A stretch of 64,000 nt of DNA from Allopusillimonas soli (GCF_004153445.1 NZ_SDQC01000008.1:31421-95420), one strand, 5' to 3'; positions 36,429-46,069 are shown, counted from the stretch's first letter. Program-made: numbers and translations. Notes: generated by a model from the sequence alone, not told the origin.

Positions 36429-36467
36429 TTATCCACAGCCAGGCAGACTGGACCAGAGTTATCCACA
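36429..36467 (+). promoter_or_regulatory. Two perfect DnaA boxes
   Basis: TTATCCACA occurs at 36429-36437 and 36459-36467 in direct orientation, 30 bp apart, in the otherwise non-coding 36317-36580 segment. The role is unknown: DnaA binding, control of the neighbouring gene, or a secondary origin. Confidence 0.6.
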
Positions 36468-36489
36468 GAACCGGGGGCCCCTGAGGCAA

Positions 36490-36537
36490 ATGCCCTGGTA
36501 AGGGGGATTCGAACCCCAAACATTCTCTGCTTATGAG
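36490..36537 (-). other. tRNA-3'-end-like fragment
   Basis: On the minus strand a CTCATAA-containing segment is followed by a T-arm GGGG-TTCGAAT-CCCC. No D-arm or 5' half is present. It may be a leftover attachment-site fragment or chance. Confidence 0.3.
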
Positions 36538-36580
36538 ATTTTTCCTAGGGGGGTAATAATAATTTCCCGAGGATTGGGCC

Positions 36581-37384
36581 ATGTTCAAGTTTAAATCGAC
36601 CCTGCAAGAGGGGCCGAAATACCTGCGCAGAACCGAGCGGCAGATCCCATTTGCCACATCGCGCGCGCTGAACAGCACGGCCAAGCAGGTCAAAAGCGCC
36701 CTGGATCAGGCCATACTGCGCGACTTTGATAGGCCCACGCCCTACACGCAGCGGGCATTGCGGATCAATTACGCCACCAAGGCCAAACTGCAGGCGTATG
36801 TCGGGTTCAGAGACAGCGCCGGCAAAGGTGTCTCGGCAAACCAGTACCTCTGGGCTCAGGTGCACGGGGGTACACGGCGCGCCAAGCGCTCTGAGCAGGC
36901 CTTGGCCAAGGTAGGATTGCCCGGCGGGTACGTGGTGCCAGGTGCCGGCGCGCAGCTAGATGCTTACGGGAACATGTCTCGCGGGCAACTAGTCAAGCTG
37001 CTCTCGTACCTGCAGGCCTTCGGCGAGCAAGGCTACCGGGCCAATGCCACGCGCGATAGCATTGCGCGCACGGCCAAGCTGTCCGGACCCAAACTCAGGG
37101 GCAGGAAGAAGTCGCAATACGTCAAGATAAACGGCGTTGCGTACTTCATCTCTCGCGGCAAAGGCACCATGTCGGGCAACTGGAGCCAGCCATTGGCCGC
37201 AGGCGTCTGGCAGAAATCGGGCACCCATGGCGTGGATGTAAAGCCTGTGCTGCTGGCCACCAAGGCTGCGCCGCACTACACAAAGCGTCTGCCCTTCTAC
37301 GAAACAGCGGATCAGGTCTTTGGCGAGCATTACGACACGGAGTTTGCCAACGCGCTGGAACACGCGCTCAAGACGGCACGATGA
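36581..37384 (+). CDS. Phage morphogenesis protein upstream of terminase
   Basis: 267 residues beginning MFKFKSTLQEGPKYLRRTERQIPFATSRALN. The RPTPYTQRALRI segment is common in virion-morphogenesis proteins of the tail-completion kind. The place just before the small terminase is unusual for such a gene. It overlaps terminase by 4 bp, so it is co-expressed with packaging genes. The exact role is unknown. Confidence 0.6.
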   Translation: MFKFKSTLQEGPKYLRRTERQIPFATSRALNSTAKQVKSALDQAILRDFDRPTPYTQRALRINYATKAKLQAYVGFRDSAGKGVSANQYLWAQVHGGTRRAKRSEQALAKVGLPGGYVVPGAGAQLDAYGNMSRGQLVKLLSYLQAFGEQGYRANATRDSIARTAKLSGPKLRGRKKSQYVKINGVAYFISRGKGTMSGNWSQPLAAGVWQKSGTHGVDVKPVLLATKAAPHYTKRLPFYETADQVFGEHYDTEFANALEHALKTAR

Positions 37385-37872
37385 TCGATCTATCGAAGAA
37401 AACCACCCAGGCCAAATTTGCGCAGCTGGTGGGCGTCACGCAGCCGGTCATCAGTGGCCTGCTCATGCGCGGGGTGCTCACCAGCGGCGACACGGCGGGA
37501 AATTGGCTGCTGGCGTACTGCCAGAACCTGCGTGACGTGGCGGCCGGACGCGAGCAGACCGATTCCGGGCTTGATCTGGAGGCGCAGAAGGCGCGCCTTG
37601 CCTCGGCCCAGGCCGACAAGGTCGAAATGGAAAATGAGGTGCGCCGCGGCAACCTTGCCGAGGTGGCAGTGCTCGAATGGGTGCTGACCTCGGCGGGCAG
37701 TCTGGTCGGTGCTGCGCTTGACGCCATTCCGGCCAAACTGAAACGCCGGCTGGCCAGCCTGACGGCCGCCGACATTCTTATCATCGAGACCGAGCTGGCC
37801 AAGGTTCGCAAAACGATCAGCGAACTGTCGCTCGAGGATATTGAGGCAGGCGAGGATGATGAGGACGACTGA
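37381..37872 (+). CDS. Terminase small subunit, Nu1-like
   Basis: 163 residues. The HTH KFAQLVGVTQPVISGLLMRGVL near the N-terminus binds cos DNA, and the EAQKARLASAQADKVEMENEVRRGNLAEVAVLE coil matches Nu1-type small terminases. The C-terminus is acidic. It is coupled to the large subunit by a 1-bp overlap. It indicates a cos-type packaging phage. Confidence 0.88.
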   Translation: MIDLSKKTTQAKFAQLVGVTQPVISGLLMRGVLTSGDTAGNWLLAYCQNLRDVAAGREQTDSGLDLEAQKARLASAQADKVEMENEVRRGNLAEVAVLEWVLTSAGSLVGAALDAIPAKLKRRLASLTAADILIIETELAKVRKTISELSLEDIEAGEDDEDD

Positions 37873-39929
37873 TGCGTGTGCAAGCGAATCGCGGGCAGAT
37901 CGCGCGCGCGCTGCGTCGCGGCCTGGCAGCGTTCGGCGCGCCGGCGCCATTGACCTTGCGCCAGTGGGCAGAGCGGCATTTTTACCTGTCAGCCGAGTCC
38001 TCGTATGTCGAACAGCACTGGCAGGCCTGGCCCTTTCAGCGGGCCATCCTGTCATGCATCGGCAACGACGATGTGCAGGAAGTCGACATCCTCAAGTCGG
38101 CGCGGGTGGGCTACACCAAGATTCTATTGGCGGCCATCGGCTTTTTCGCGCAGCACAAGCAGCGCAATCAGGCACTCTGGCAGCCAACGGATTCGGACCG
38201 CGACGAGTTCGTTAAGACCGAGCTCGACCCAATGCTGCGTGACGTTGCGGTCATGCACCCGATCTTTCCGGCCAGGTTGTCGCGGCACAAAGACAATACG
38301 CTGCTCATCAAGAAGTTCCTGGGCGGCGTGCTTCACCTGAGGGGCGGCAAGTCTGCCGGCAACTATCGGCGGATCTCCATCGGCGTGGCTTATCTGGATG
38401 AGTTCAGCTCATTCGATCCGGATATCGACGGTGAAGGAGACCCCGGAACCTTGGCGGCAAAACGGCTTGAAGGGGCCACCTTTCCGAAGATGGTCATAGG
38501 ATCGACACCGAAGGAAAAGGGAACCTGCCTAATGGAAAAGCGGGCCGAGAGCGCGCAGGCTAGGTATGAATATCACATTGCCTGCCCGCACTGTGGCGGT
38601 CACCACGCGCTGACCTGGGGCGGCAAGGACGAGACGCACGGCTTCAAATGGGTGGGGCGTGATGCGGACAGCGTACGTCACCTTTGTCCGCACTGTTCGG
38701 TTCTGATTACCCAGGCAGAGTACCTCGCCGCGGCGGAAAGTGGATTCTGGTACGGCTCGGACGGCTCGACCATCGACCAGGACGGCGTGTTTCGGGACCG
38801 TGATGGCGTCATCATGGCCGCCCATGAGCACATCGCCTTTCACGTGTGGACGGCCTATAGCCCGGCCGTGCAGTGGTCGGAGATTGTGCAGGCGTTTCTG
38901 GATGCCTATGAGAAGGCGGAGAAAGGCGACGGGGCGGAACTGAAAACGTTCTGGAACACGACGCTTGGCAGGACATGGGAAGGCGCAGTCGAGAAAATCG
39001 AACTCGATGAGCTCAAGCGGCGTGCCGAGATTGAAGCCTTTGCACTGCCTGGTCGTGGTGAGAATGTCGTACCCATGGACTGCCTGCTGCTTCTGACCGG
39101 TCTGGATACACAAGATAACCGCATCGAGGCGTGCACGTGGGGATTCGGGCGGGGCAGCCAGATGTGGACCGTGGATCACCAGATCTTCTTTGGCAACCCC
39201 GAGGAGGACAAGGTCTGGAAGGACGTCGCCCAGTATCTGTTCGAGAGCCGGTTTGTGCATGAGGGCGGCCAGCAGATGGCCATCTATGCTTCGGCCATCG
39301 ACTCGGGCGGCCACCATACCAATGCGGTGTATGAGTTTGCTCGCAAGAACAAGGCCCGGCGTGTCTTTGCGGTGCGCGGGCGCCCCTTTGGGGAGAAGAG
39401 TATCAATGATGGCGGCTCCATGGTCGACATTGACTGGCGGGGCCGGCGGGTCAAGAAGGGCGTCGTGCTCTGGCACGTGGGCACCAACCTGGCCAAAGAC
39501 CTGCTGCATTCGCGCCTGAAGATCGAGCGCGAAGGGGCCGGTTACATACATCTGGCCGGAGATCTGTCGGACGAATGGTTTCGCCAGTTCTCCGGCGAAG
39601 TCCGGGCCACACGCAAGACCGCGACCGGCTCACGCACCATTTGGACTGCCATGCGCAAACGGGTTGAGGCGCTGGACTGTACGGTTTACGCGCTCTGGCT
39701 TGAGGCCCGCCTGAATCTTCAGCGCAAGACCGACGCGTGGTGGCAGGCGTTGGCCGACAAGCTGGGTGCAGAGCTTGTGCAGCATGATGAGCCGCCCGAT
39801 GAGCCTGCCCCAACGAAGCAAGAACCGAAACAACCGGCGCCCGCGAAAGCGGGCGTTTCTGTATCCACGCCAGCTCGCCGTGCCACCAGGCGGGCTGCAT
39901 CTTCATCCTACTTGAGAGGCAGGCGCTGA
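37872..39929 (+). CDS. Terminase large subunit, GpA family
   Basis: 685 residues. The ATPase motif A variant is KSARVGYTK (about 75-83). CPHCGGHHALTW and HLCPHC form a zinc ribbon at about 238-280. A C-terminal nuclease region contains TGLDTQDNRIEA. Lambda GpA is of similar size. It cuts cos and drives DNA into the prohead. Directly followed by gpW and the portal gene. Confidence 0.95.
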   Translation: MRVQANRGQIARALRRGLAAFGAPAPLTLRQWAERHFYLSAESSYVEQHWQAWPFQRAILSCIGNDDVQEVDILKSARVGYTKILLAAIGFFAQHKQRNQALWQPTDSDRDEFVKTELDPMLRDVAVMHPIFPARLSRHKDNTLLIKKFLGGVLHLRGGKSAGNYRRISIGVAYLDEFSSFDPDIDGEGDPGTLAAKRLEGATFPKMVIGSTPKEKGTCLMEKRAESAQARYEYHIACPHCGGHHALTWGGKDETHGFKWVGRDADSVRHLCPHCSVLITQAEYLAAAESGFWYGSDGSTIDQDGVFRDRDGVIMAAHEHIAFHVWTAYSPAVQWSEIVQAFLDAYEKAEKGDGAELKTFWNTTLGRTWEGAVEKIELDELKRRAEIEAFALPGRGENVVPMDCLLLLTGLDTQDNRIEACTWGFGRGSQMWTVDHQIFFGNPEEDKVWKDVAQYLFESRFVHEGGQQMAIYASAIDSGGHHTNAVYEFARKNKARRVFAVRGRPFGEKSINDGGSMVDIDWRGRRVKKGVVLWHVGTNLAKDLLHSRLKIEREGAGYIHLAGDLSDEWFRQFSGEVRATRKTATGSRTIWTAMRKRVEALDCTVYALWLEARLNLQRKTDAWWQALADKLGAELVQHDEPPDEPAPTKQEPKQPAPAKAGVSVSTPARRATRRAASSSYLRGRR

Positions 39930-39930
39930 C

Positions 39931-40140
39931 ATGGCCTATACGCAAGCAGACCTTGATGCCATTAAGGCGGCCATCGCTGGTTCGGAACTTGAGGTCCAGT
40001 ACGGTGATAAGCGGGTGCGCTTTCGCTCCATGCAGGACTTGAAGGATGCCGCGCGCCTGATTCAGGGCGACCTGGACGCGCAGGCAGGAAAGCGACGCAG
40101 CCGGATTGTGCGACTGCGCCACGGCGGCAAAGGAATCTGA
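39931..40140 (+). CDS. Head-tail joining protein gpW
   Basis: 69 residues, matching lambda gpW (68). Begins MAYTQADLDAIKAAIAGSELEVQYGDKRV, then RSMQDLKDAARLI. It caps the head after packaging so gpFII-like and tail proteins can bind. It lies between GpA and the portal, as in lambda. Confidence 0.93.
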   Translation: MAYTQADLDAIKAAIAGSELEVQYGDKRVRFRSMQDLKDAARLIQGDLDAQAGKRRSRIVRLRHGGKGI

Positions 40141-41657
40141 TGCGCTACCGGACACTGGCAAATCGCGGCTTCATACTGCCAATGCGCCTGCATAACGCTG
40201 GCTCGGCCTATGAGGGCGGCAGCGCAACGGGCAGCCGCGCGCGCAACTGGCAGCCCTCGGCAGCCGGCCCCAATAGTGCGGCCACCCAGAACCTGACCAT
40301 GATTCGCCGGCGCGCTCGCGATGCGGTGCGCAATGACCCATGGGCCAAAACGGCGGTCACGAGGTGGGTGTCCAACGTCATCGCCACGGGCATCCAGCCT
40401 TACCCGAAACACCCGGACCGCGCCATGCGCATGCTGCTAAAGCAGTTGTGGGCGGACTGGACCGCACAGAGCGATGCCGACGGGCGGCTCGACTTCTATG
40501 GGCAGCAGGCCTTGGCAGAACGCGCCATGTTTGTGGACGGCGAAGCGCTGGCGATCCTGCGTCCTCGCCTGCCCCGCGATGGACTGACGGTGCCGCTGCA
40601 AATCCAATCGCTCGAGGGCGATCACCTGCCGGTGGAATTGACGCACCCACTGGCGAACGGCAATGAAATCGTCAATGGTGTCGAGTTCGACAAGATCGGT
40701 CGGCGCGTGGCTTATCACCTGCTGCCGCACCATCCTGGCGAATATGGGCGTATGAAATCAGCGTTCTTGCCTAAACGTTTTGATTCGGCGCGCATCGTGC
40801 ACGCCTATCAGATACTGCGCCCTGGGCAGGTGCGTGGCGTATCCAGCCTGGCCACCGTGCTGCTGCGCCTGAAGACACTGGATAACTTCGACGATGCCGT
40901 GGCGTTCCGTCAGGAGGTGAGCAACCTGTTTGCCGGCTTTATCAAGAAACAAGACCCGACCGGCGATGGCATCGATCCGATCCACGGCGGGCCAGGTGAG
41001 TTCGATGAGGACGGCACGCCCATTGTCAGCCTGGAGCCCGGCTCCATGAACGAGTTGGCCCCCGGCGAGGATGTGGCGTTCGCCAGCCCGCCGGGCGCGC
41101 CAAATGACTATCAGGAGTTCACGCGCCAACAACTCATGGCCGCCTTTGCCAGCGTGGGTATCCCTTATGAGATAGCCACCGGCGATTTGCGCAATATCAG
41201 CGACCGCACCCTGCGCGTGGTGGTCAATGAATTTCATCGGCTTATCGAGCAACACCAGTGGGGCACCTTTATTCACCAGTGGTGCCGCCCGATCTGGAAC
41301 GCCTGGCTTGAGGCCTTGGTTATTGCCGGGCATATCTCAGCGGCTGATTTCAAGAGCCATAAACGCGAATGGCAGCGCGTGACCTGGGTGCCCGAGGGCT
41401 GGGCCTACTTCAACCCTGTCCAGGACGTGAAGGCCAAGACCGACGAGATCCGCGCTGGCCTGACGAGCAAGTCCGCAGTCATCCTGGCCCAGGGTGAAGA
41501 CCCAGAAACGGTCTTGCAGGAAATCATCGCCGATAACGAAGCGGCCGACGCTGCCGGTCTTGTGTTTGACAGCGATGGCCGCAACGGCAAGCGCTCTTCG
41601 GGCACGCAGTTGGACGACGATCCAGCCGATCCGGCCCGGCAACCTTTGACAACCTAG
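40140..41657 (+). CDS. Portal protein, lambda gpB-like
   Basis: 505 residues. ARDAVRNDPWAKTAVTRWVSNVIATGIQPYP, LQIQSLEGDHLP and SDRTLRVVVNEFHRLIEQHQW are typical of the lambda portal family. Twelve copies form the DNA channel. It overlaps gpW by one base and is followed 10 bp later by the prohead protease. Confidence 0.95.
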   Translation: MRYRTLANRGFILPMRLHNAGSAYEGGSATGSRARNWQPSAAGPNSAATQNLTMIRRRARDAVRNDPWAKTAVTRWVSNVIATGIQPYPKHPDRAMRMLLKQLWADWTAQSDADGRLDFYGQQALAERAMFVDGEALAILRPRLPRDGLTVPLQIQSLEGDHLPVELTHPLANGNEIVNGVEFDKIGRRVAYHLLPHHPGEYGRMKSAFLPKRFDSARIVHAYQILRPGQVRGVSSLATVLLRLKTLDNFDDAVAFRQEVSNLFAGFIKKQDPTGDGIDPIHGGPGEFDEDGTPIVSLEPGSMNELAPGEDVAFASPPGAPNDYQEFTRQQLMAAFASVGIPYEIATGDLRNISDRTLRVVVNEFHRLIEQHQWGTFIHQWCRPIWNAWLEALVIAGHISAADFKSHKREWQRVTWVPEGWAYFNPVQDVKAKTDEIRAGLTSKSAVILAQGEDPETVLQEIIADNEAADAAGLVFDSDGRNGKRSSGTQLDDDPADPARQPLTT

Positions 41658-41667
41658 GAGCCAAACA

Positions 41668-42762
41668 ATGGCAAAGAAGAACTGGTACGCCATGAAGGCG
41701 TTGCAGGTCGATGGCGAAACCGTAGCCGAAATCCGCATCTATGAGGAGATCGGCTTTTGGGGCATGACGGCCAGCCAATTCATGAAGCAACTGGACGAGG
41801 TGACGCAGGACGCGGTTCGCATCGTCGTCTCGATCAACAGTCCGGGCGGCAACGTTTTCGATGCGTTCGCCATCTATAACGCGCTGCGCCGACATAAGTT
41901 GCCGGTCGATGCCCGCGTTGACGGTGTGGCCGCCTCGGCCGCCTCGCTCATTCTCATGGCCGGTGATCGGATCATCATGCCCGAGAACGCCATGATCATG
42001 ATCCATAAAGCCTGGACGTCGGCAGTGGGCACAGCCGATGAGCTGCGCGCCACGGCTGACATGATGGATAAGGCGGGCGATGGCATCGTGGCCGCTTATG
42101 TGGGCAAGAGCGGGAAGAGCGAGGAAGAGGTCCAGGAAATGATGAACGAAACGACCTGGATGACCGCGCTTGAAGCGCAGGCGTTGGGGTTCTGCGACCT
42201 TATCGAGGAGCCTGTAAAGCTGGCCGCATCGATGCGCGCCGCAGACCTTCTGGCCAAGTACAAGGGCACGCCGCAAGACTTGCTCACGGCACTGCAGGAG
42301 GGCGAGCCCGAGGCGGCGCCCCAGTCGGATCCGGATCCCGCGCCGCAGCCCAAATCCGAGCCAGCAGGGCAACCCGAACCCGCAGCCAAACTGTCCGCAT
42401 CGGATCTGACCCGGCATGTCATCACGGCGTGCAAGGCCAAGGGCATCGCCCACCTATCGAACAGCATTTTGCTGAGTTCGGAGATGGCAACGAAAGAGCA
42501 GGCCGATGCGCGCATCGCCGAAGCGTTGGAGATCGACGGTTTGTGTGACGCCGCAAAACTGCCCGAGAAGGCCGAGGACTTCATCATCACCGGCCTTGGC
42601 GTGGAGGCAGTGCGCGCACGCCTGTTCGAGCATGTCGTACAGAGCTCGGCAGGCACGATCAGCAACTTGCAGCGCCCAGATGACAGCCCGAATCCTCGGG
42701 CTGTTTCCATTAACCCCAGTGCGATTTACGGCGCCCGAGCTGCGGCGCGCCAGTTTCGTTAA
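41668..42762 (+). CDS. Head maturation protease, ClpP-like (with scaffold tail)
   Basis: 364 residues. The N-terminal ClpP/SppA-like domain has NSPGGNVFDAFAIYN, catalytic Ser90 in GVAASAASLI and His113 in MIMIHKAW. After a Pro/Glu/Ala-rich linker (about 214-240) comes a helical C-terminus, probably scaffold-like as in lambda C/Nu3. It processes the prohead before capsid expansion. Confidence 0.92.
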   Translation: MAKKNWYAMKALQVDGETVAEIRIYEEIGFWGMTASQFMKQLDEVTQDAVRIVVSINSPGGNVFDAFAIYNALRRHKLPVDARVDGVAASAASLILMAGDRIIMPENAMIMIHKAWTSAVGTADELRATADMMDKAGDGIVAAYVGKSGKSEEEVQEMMNETTWMTALEAQALGFCDLIEEPVKLAASMRAADLLAKYKGTPQDLLTALQEGEPEAAPQSDPDPAPQPKSEPAGQPEPAAKLSASDLTRHVITACKAKGIAHLSNSILLSSEMATKEQADARIAEALEIDGLCDAAKLPEKAEDFIITGLGVEAVRARLFEHVVQSSAGTISNLQRPDDSPNPRAVSINPSAIYGARAAARQFR

Positions 42763-42780
42763 CCTTCAGCAGGAGTCAAC

Positions 42781-43131
42781 ATGACTACCCTTACGGAAAC
42801 CAACCATCCCGCCGAATTTCTCCTGTCCGAGGGAAATGGCGAAATCTCCCGCGAGCAAGTCACGCTCGCAGCCACCACCGTAGCGTTGGTGCCGGGCCAA
42901 ATTCTTGGCAAGGTCACCGCCTCGGGTAACTTCGTCCCGTACGACGCCGAAGCCACGACAGGCGAGCAAACCGCTGTCGCCATCCTGTACGGCCATGCGC
43001 CCATTTCGACTGACACGCAAGACGTGACGGTCATTGTGCGCAATGCCGAAGTGGCCAAGGACCGGCTCGTCGGTCTTGATGCGGACGCACAAACCGACTT
43101 GGCCGATCTGGACATCATTGTTCGCGGCTGA
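42781..43131 (+). CDS. Head decoration protein, gpD-like
   Basis: 116 residues beginning MTTLTETNHPAEFLLSEGNGEISREQVT, with GQILGKVTASGNFVPYDAEATTGEQTAVAIL. This matches the lambda D/HDPD beta-rich fold, which trimerises on the expanded capsid. It lies between protease and capsid genes as expected. Confidence 0.92.
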   Translation: MTTLTETNHPAEFLLSEGNGEISREQVTLAATTVALVPGQILGKVTASGNFVPYDAEATTGEQTAVAILYGHAPISTDTQDVTVIVRNAEVAKDRLVGLDADAQTDLADLDIIVRG

Positions 43132-43205
43132 TCCCATAAACCTCAACCCTTAAACCTACATCCGGCCGCCCGTCAGAGGCGGCATTTTCATTTCTGGAGC
43201 TCTAA

Positions 43206-44213
43206 ATGCCGACTCTCGACATATTCAATGATGATGCATTCTCCGTGCAGTCTTTGACTGCGGCCATCAACACCAATCCTGAAGGCCAGGCGGTCCCTAC
43301 GCTACTCGATCCGCTGTTCGAGGAAGAAGGGGTCACCACGACTTCGGTATCCATCGAAAAGGACAACGACAAGCTGGTGCTTGTACCCAATGCGTCGCGA
43401 GGCGCGCCAGCCGATATCGTCCTGGGAACCAAGCGCAATCTGATTCCCTTCAATACCTTGCATCTTCCTTTGCGCTCGGTCGTGCGCGCCGACGAGGTGC
43501 AGAATGTACGCGCCTTTGGCAGCGAAAACGAAGTGCAGACGGTACAGGGACTGATTAATCAACGCATCATGAGGATGCGCGCGCGCATCGATACGACGCT
43601 CATGTATCACAAGCTCGGTGCTGTGACAGGCAATGTTTACGACGCCGACGGCACCACGGTGTTGCTGGATCTGTTTGATCGCTTCGGCCTGACGCAGCAG
43701 ACGCAATCCTTTGCGTTGGGTACAACGGGCACCAAGGTGAAATCGAAGATCATCGACGCCAAGCGTAAGGCTGAGGATGCGCTGGGTGGAGCGGCAGTCA
43801 TCACTGGCTGGCTTGGCATCGTCGGGCGCGGCTTCTACGATGCGTTCACCACCCATTCGAGCGTCGAAACGGCATTTGATCGCTGGAATGATGGCCAGTT
43901 TTTACGCGACGACTTACGCAAAGGCTTCACTTATGGTGAAGTGGTCTGGAAGGAGTATTACGGCAAGGTGGGTAGTACGACCTTCATTGATACCGATACG
44001 GGTTATCTGATTCCCATACTGGCTGGTGAAAGCGCCTTCCAGACCCGGTTTGCTCCGGCGGACTATATGGAAACGGTCAATACCCTGGGCCTGCCGTACT
44101 ATGCGGCGCAGAACGTGCTGGATTTCAACAAGGGCGTCGAGCTTGAGGCGCAATCTAATCCCCTGACCATCTGCACACGCCCGCGCATCGTCATCAAGTT
44201 GACCAAATCGTGA
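43206..44213 (+). CDS. Major capsid protein, lambda E family
   Basis: 335 residues (lambda E is 341). PTLDIFNDDAFSVQSLTAAINT, RNLIPFNTLHLPLRSVVRADEVQNVRAFG and the C-terminal FADYMETVNTLGLPYYAAQ-type segment match phage_cap_E. It forms the icosahedral shell. GGAG precedes the start by 6 bp. A short hairpin region (43139-43190, GGCCGCCC...GGCGGC) separates it from the decoration gene and may tune expression. Confidence 0.94.
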   Translation: MPTLDIFNDDAFSVQSLTAAINTNPEGQAVPTLLDPLFEEEGVTTTSVSIEKDNDKLVLVPNASRGAPADIVLGTKRNLIPFNTLHLPLRSVVRADEVQNVRAFGSENEVQTVQGLINQRIMRMRARIDTTLMYHKLGAVTGNVYDADGTTVLLDLFDRFGLTQQTQSFALGTTGTKVKSKIIDAKRKAEDALGGAAVITGWLGIVGRGFYDAFTTHSSVETAFDRWNDGQFLRDDLRKGFTYGEVVWKEYYGKVGSTTFIDTDTGYLIPILAGESAFQTRFAPADYMETVNTLGLPYYAAQNVLDFNKGVELEAQSNPLTICTRPRIVIKLTKS

Positions 44214-44518
44214 TCTGGGACAACAGCCGGTTTGATCGGGCTTTCGAACGGATAGGCGTGCGCGAGCGCGTCTATCTCGTCCGGGAGGGCGAGCCTGACC
44301 AGCCCTTCATGGCCCGGTTCGACCGGCCCCAGGAGTATGTACTGGACGGCCAAGCCCACACCACAGACTACAGCATCGAATTCACCACCTCGGAAATGCC
44401 GAATCTGACCTTAGACAGTCAGGTGCGCATTCATGGTCAGCTGTATCGGGTGAATAACGAGCCGCTGGCCCAGGGTGACGGGTATTGGACGATTGCCACA
44501 CTGGAGGCGTTGTCGTGA
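44210..44518 (+). CDS. Head-tail attachment protein (gpFII-like position)
   Basis: 102 residues with a GTG start overlapping the capsid stop (GTGA). MIWDNSRFDRAFERIGVRERVYL then beta strands ending GDGYWTIATLEAL. Size and place fit gpFII or another connector. Family similarity is by pattern and order. Confidence 0.7.
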   Translation: MIWDNSRFDRAFERIGVRERVYLVREGEPDQPFMARFDRPQEYVLDGQAHTTDYSIEFTTSEMPNLTLDSQVRIHGQLYRVNNEPLAQGDGYWTIATLEALS

Positions 44519-44925
44519 CGAAGTTGCAAGGCTATATCGCGGGGCTTATCGACGCGTTCGAGAGCGGTACTGGCTTTCCTGCACGCATAGAAAAATCGCC
44601 CGTACGCGCGTTGAATCGGGAAGACAGGCAGGTATTGAGCATCCTGCCTGGGGCCGAATCGGTGCAGGACAGTCCCGTTTCCATGGCCACCCGCGAGCGT
44701 GAAATCCTGCTTGTTGTCCATACGGCAGGCGATGAGCATCTGGATTTGGCCGAGGCGGTGTTTGAGGCCGCCCACCCCATCGTGATGGGGTTTACCGCTG
44801 AAGGCTTGGTCAGCGTCAACGAACACGGCACGGATGAGCCCAAATATGCCAATGGCGACCTTACCCGCCAGGTCGTGACCAAACGGTACAGGCTCATTTA
44901 TCAGACCGACGAACACTCTTTATAG
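44515..44925 (+). CDS. Tail terminator-like protein (gpU position)
   Basis: 136 residues, GTG start coupled to the previous stop. QGYIAGLIDAFESGTGFPARIEKSPVR, REREILLVVHTAG and a C-terminal LTRQVVTKRYRLIYQ strand resemble phage tail-terminator or minor tail U-type proteins. It follows the connector as in lambda. Confidence 0.68.
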   Translation: MTKLQGYIAGLIDAFESGTGFPARIEKSPVRALNREDRQVLSILPGAESVQDSPVSMATREREILLVVHTAGDEHLDLAEAVFEAAHPIVMGFTAEGLVSVNEHGTDEPKYANGDLTRQVVTKRYRLIYQTDEHSL

Positions 44926-44934
44926 GACACGATC

Positions 44935-45114
44935 ATGAGCAAGAGCGAAGCACCGCCCGTGGTGCTCGATATTCCGCCCGCCACACCGCCCACACCGGAT
45001 CCTTACTGGGGCCAGGGCGGCAGCTATACACGCGATCCGGCCACCGGCAAGCGCACCTTGGTGCAACGCACCGAGCAGTGCGCTGATTGCATCCTCCAAC
45101 CTTCGAAAGGCTGA
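44935..45114 (+). CDS. Small hypothetical phage protein (59 aa)
   Basis: ATG 44935 with AGGACACG upstream. Pro-rich (DIPPATPPTPDPYWGQGGSYTRD), ending QRTEQCADCILQPSKG with a CxxC. It lies between tail-terminator and tail-tube genes. Function unknown. Confidence 0.55.
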   Translation: MSKSEAPPVVLDIPPATPPTPDPYWGQGGSYTRDPATGKRTLVQRTEQCADCILQPSKG

Positions 45115-45119
45115 CAACC

Positions 45120-46052
45120 ATGGCAAAGTCCACTAAAAAAACGCTGCTGCTTGCGAAAATTCAGACGGCGGCCGGCACGGATGCCTCTCCGACAGCCGCG
45201 GCCAACGCCATCCTTTTGCGCAACGTAACGGCCACGCCGCTCAGTGCCGAGTATGTCGAGCGCGCTCTGATTCGTCCCTACATGGGCAATTCGGGCCAGA
45301 TTCCGACCACCAAGTACGCGCAGATCGAGGGCGAGGTCGAGTTGGCCGGCTCGGGCGCCGCCGGTACGGCGCCGGCATGGGGGCCACTATTGCGCGCATG
45401 CGGCTTTGCTGAGACCGTAACCGCTAGCACTGACGTCACTTATGCGCCGATCTCGGGCAACTTCGAGTTGCTGACCCTGCACTACTATCTGGACGGCCTG
45501 TTTCACAAGATTGTGGATGCGCGCGGCACGGTTTCGTTCGATATCACCGCTAAAGGCATTCCCTTCATGCGTTTTCGGTTCATGGGCGCCTATTCTCCCA
45601 TCACCGATCAGTCCAATCCCACGGGGGCGGATTACAGCGCGTTCATGAAGCCTTTGGGCGTGAACAAGACCAATACACCCACCTGGAGCCTGGATTCGTA
45701 CACCGGTTGCCTGCAGGCGCTTACCTTCGATGTGGCAAACCAGATCGAATGGCGCTCCTACATTAGCTGTGAAGGCGCGGAAATTACCAACCGCCAACCC
45801 ACCGGCAATCTGGTGTTGCAGTTGCCCAGCATCACGGATCTGAACTGGCCTTCTCTGGTGCTGACCGCAGCCGAAAAGGCGCTGTCCATCACGCACGGCA
45901 CGACAGCGGGCAACATCGTCACGGTCAATCTTCCCAAAACGCAACTGACCAACCCGTCGTACTCGGACGATAACAACCTTGCAATGCTGAACCTCGATCT
46001 GAACATCAATCCCGGCCAGGGCAATGATGAGATCGAAATCGTTCTGACTTGA
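45120..46052 (+). CDS. Major tail tube protein
   Basis: 310 residues from ATG 45120 (MAKSTKKTLLLAKIQTAAGTDASPTAAANAILLRNV). Beta-rich, with PTTKYAQIEGEVELAGSG, FELLTLHYYLDGLFHKIVDARGTVSFDITA and SVVLTAAEK-like segments found in siphovirus tail-tube proteins. It is longer than lambda V (246 residues), perhaps owing to an added surface domain. It precedes the G/GT chaperone genes. Confidence 0.85.
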   Translation: MAKSTKKTLLLAKIQTAAGTDASPTAAANAILLRNVTATPLSAEYVERALIRPYMGNSGQIPTTKYAQIEGEVELAGSGAAGTAPAWGPLLRACGFAETVTASTDVTYAPISGNFELLTLHYYLDGLFHKIVDARGTVSFDITAKGIPFMRFRFMGAYSPITDQSNPTGADYSAFMKPLGVNKTNTPTWSLDSYTGCLQALTFDVANQIEWRSYISCEGAEITNRQPTGNLVLQLPSITDLNWPSLVLTAAEKALSITHGTTAGNIVTVNLPKTQLTNPSYSDDNNLAMLNLDLNINPGQGNDEIEIVLT

Positions 46053-46069
46053 TCCGGAGCCTCACACTC

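Noticed and set aside
36545..36865. Minus-strand ORF over the pre-terminase gene
   Set aside because: Antisense shadow of a gene coupled to the terminase operon.
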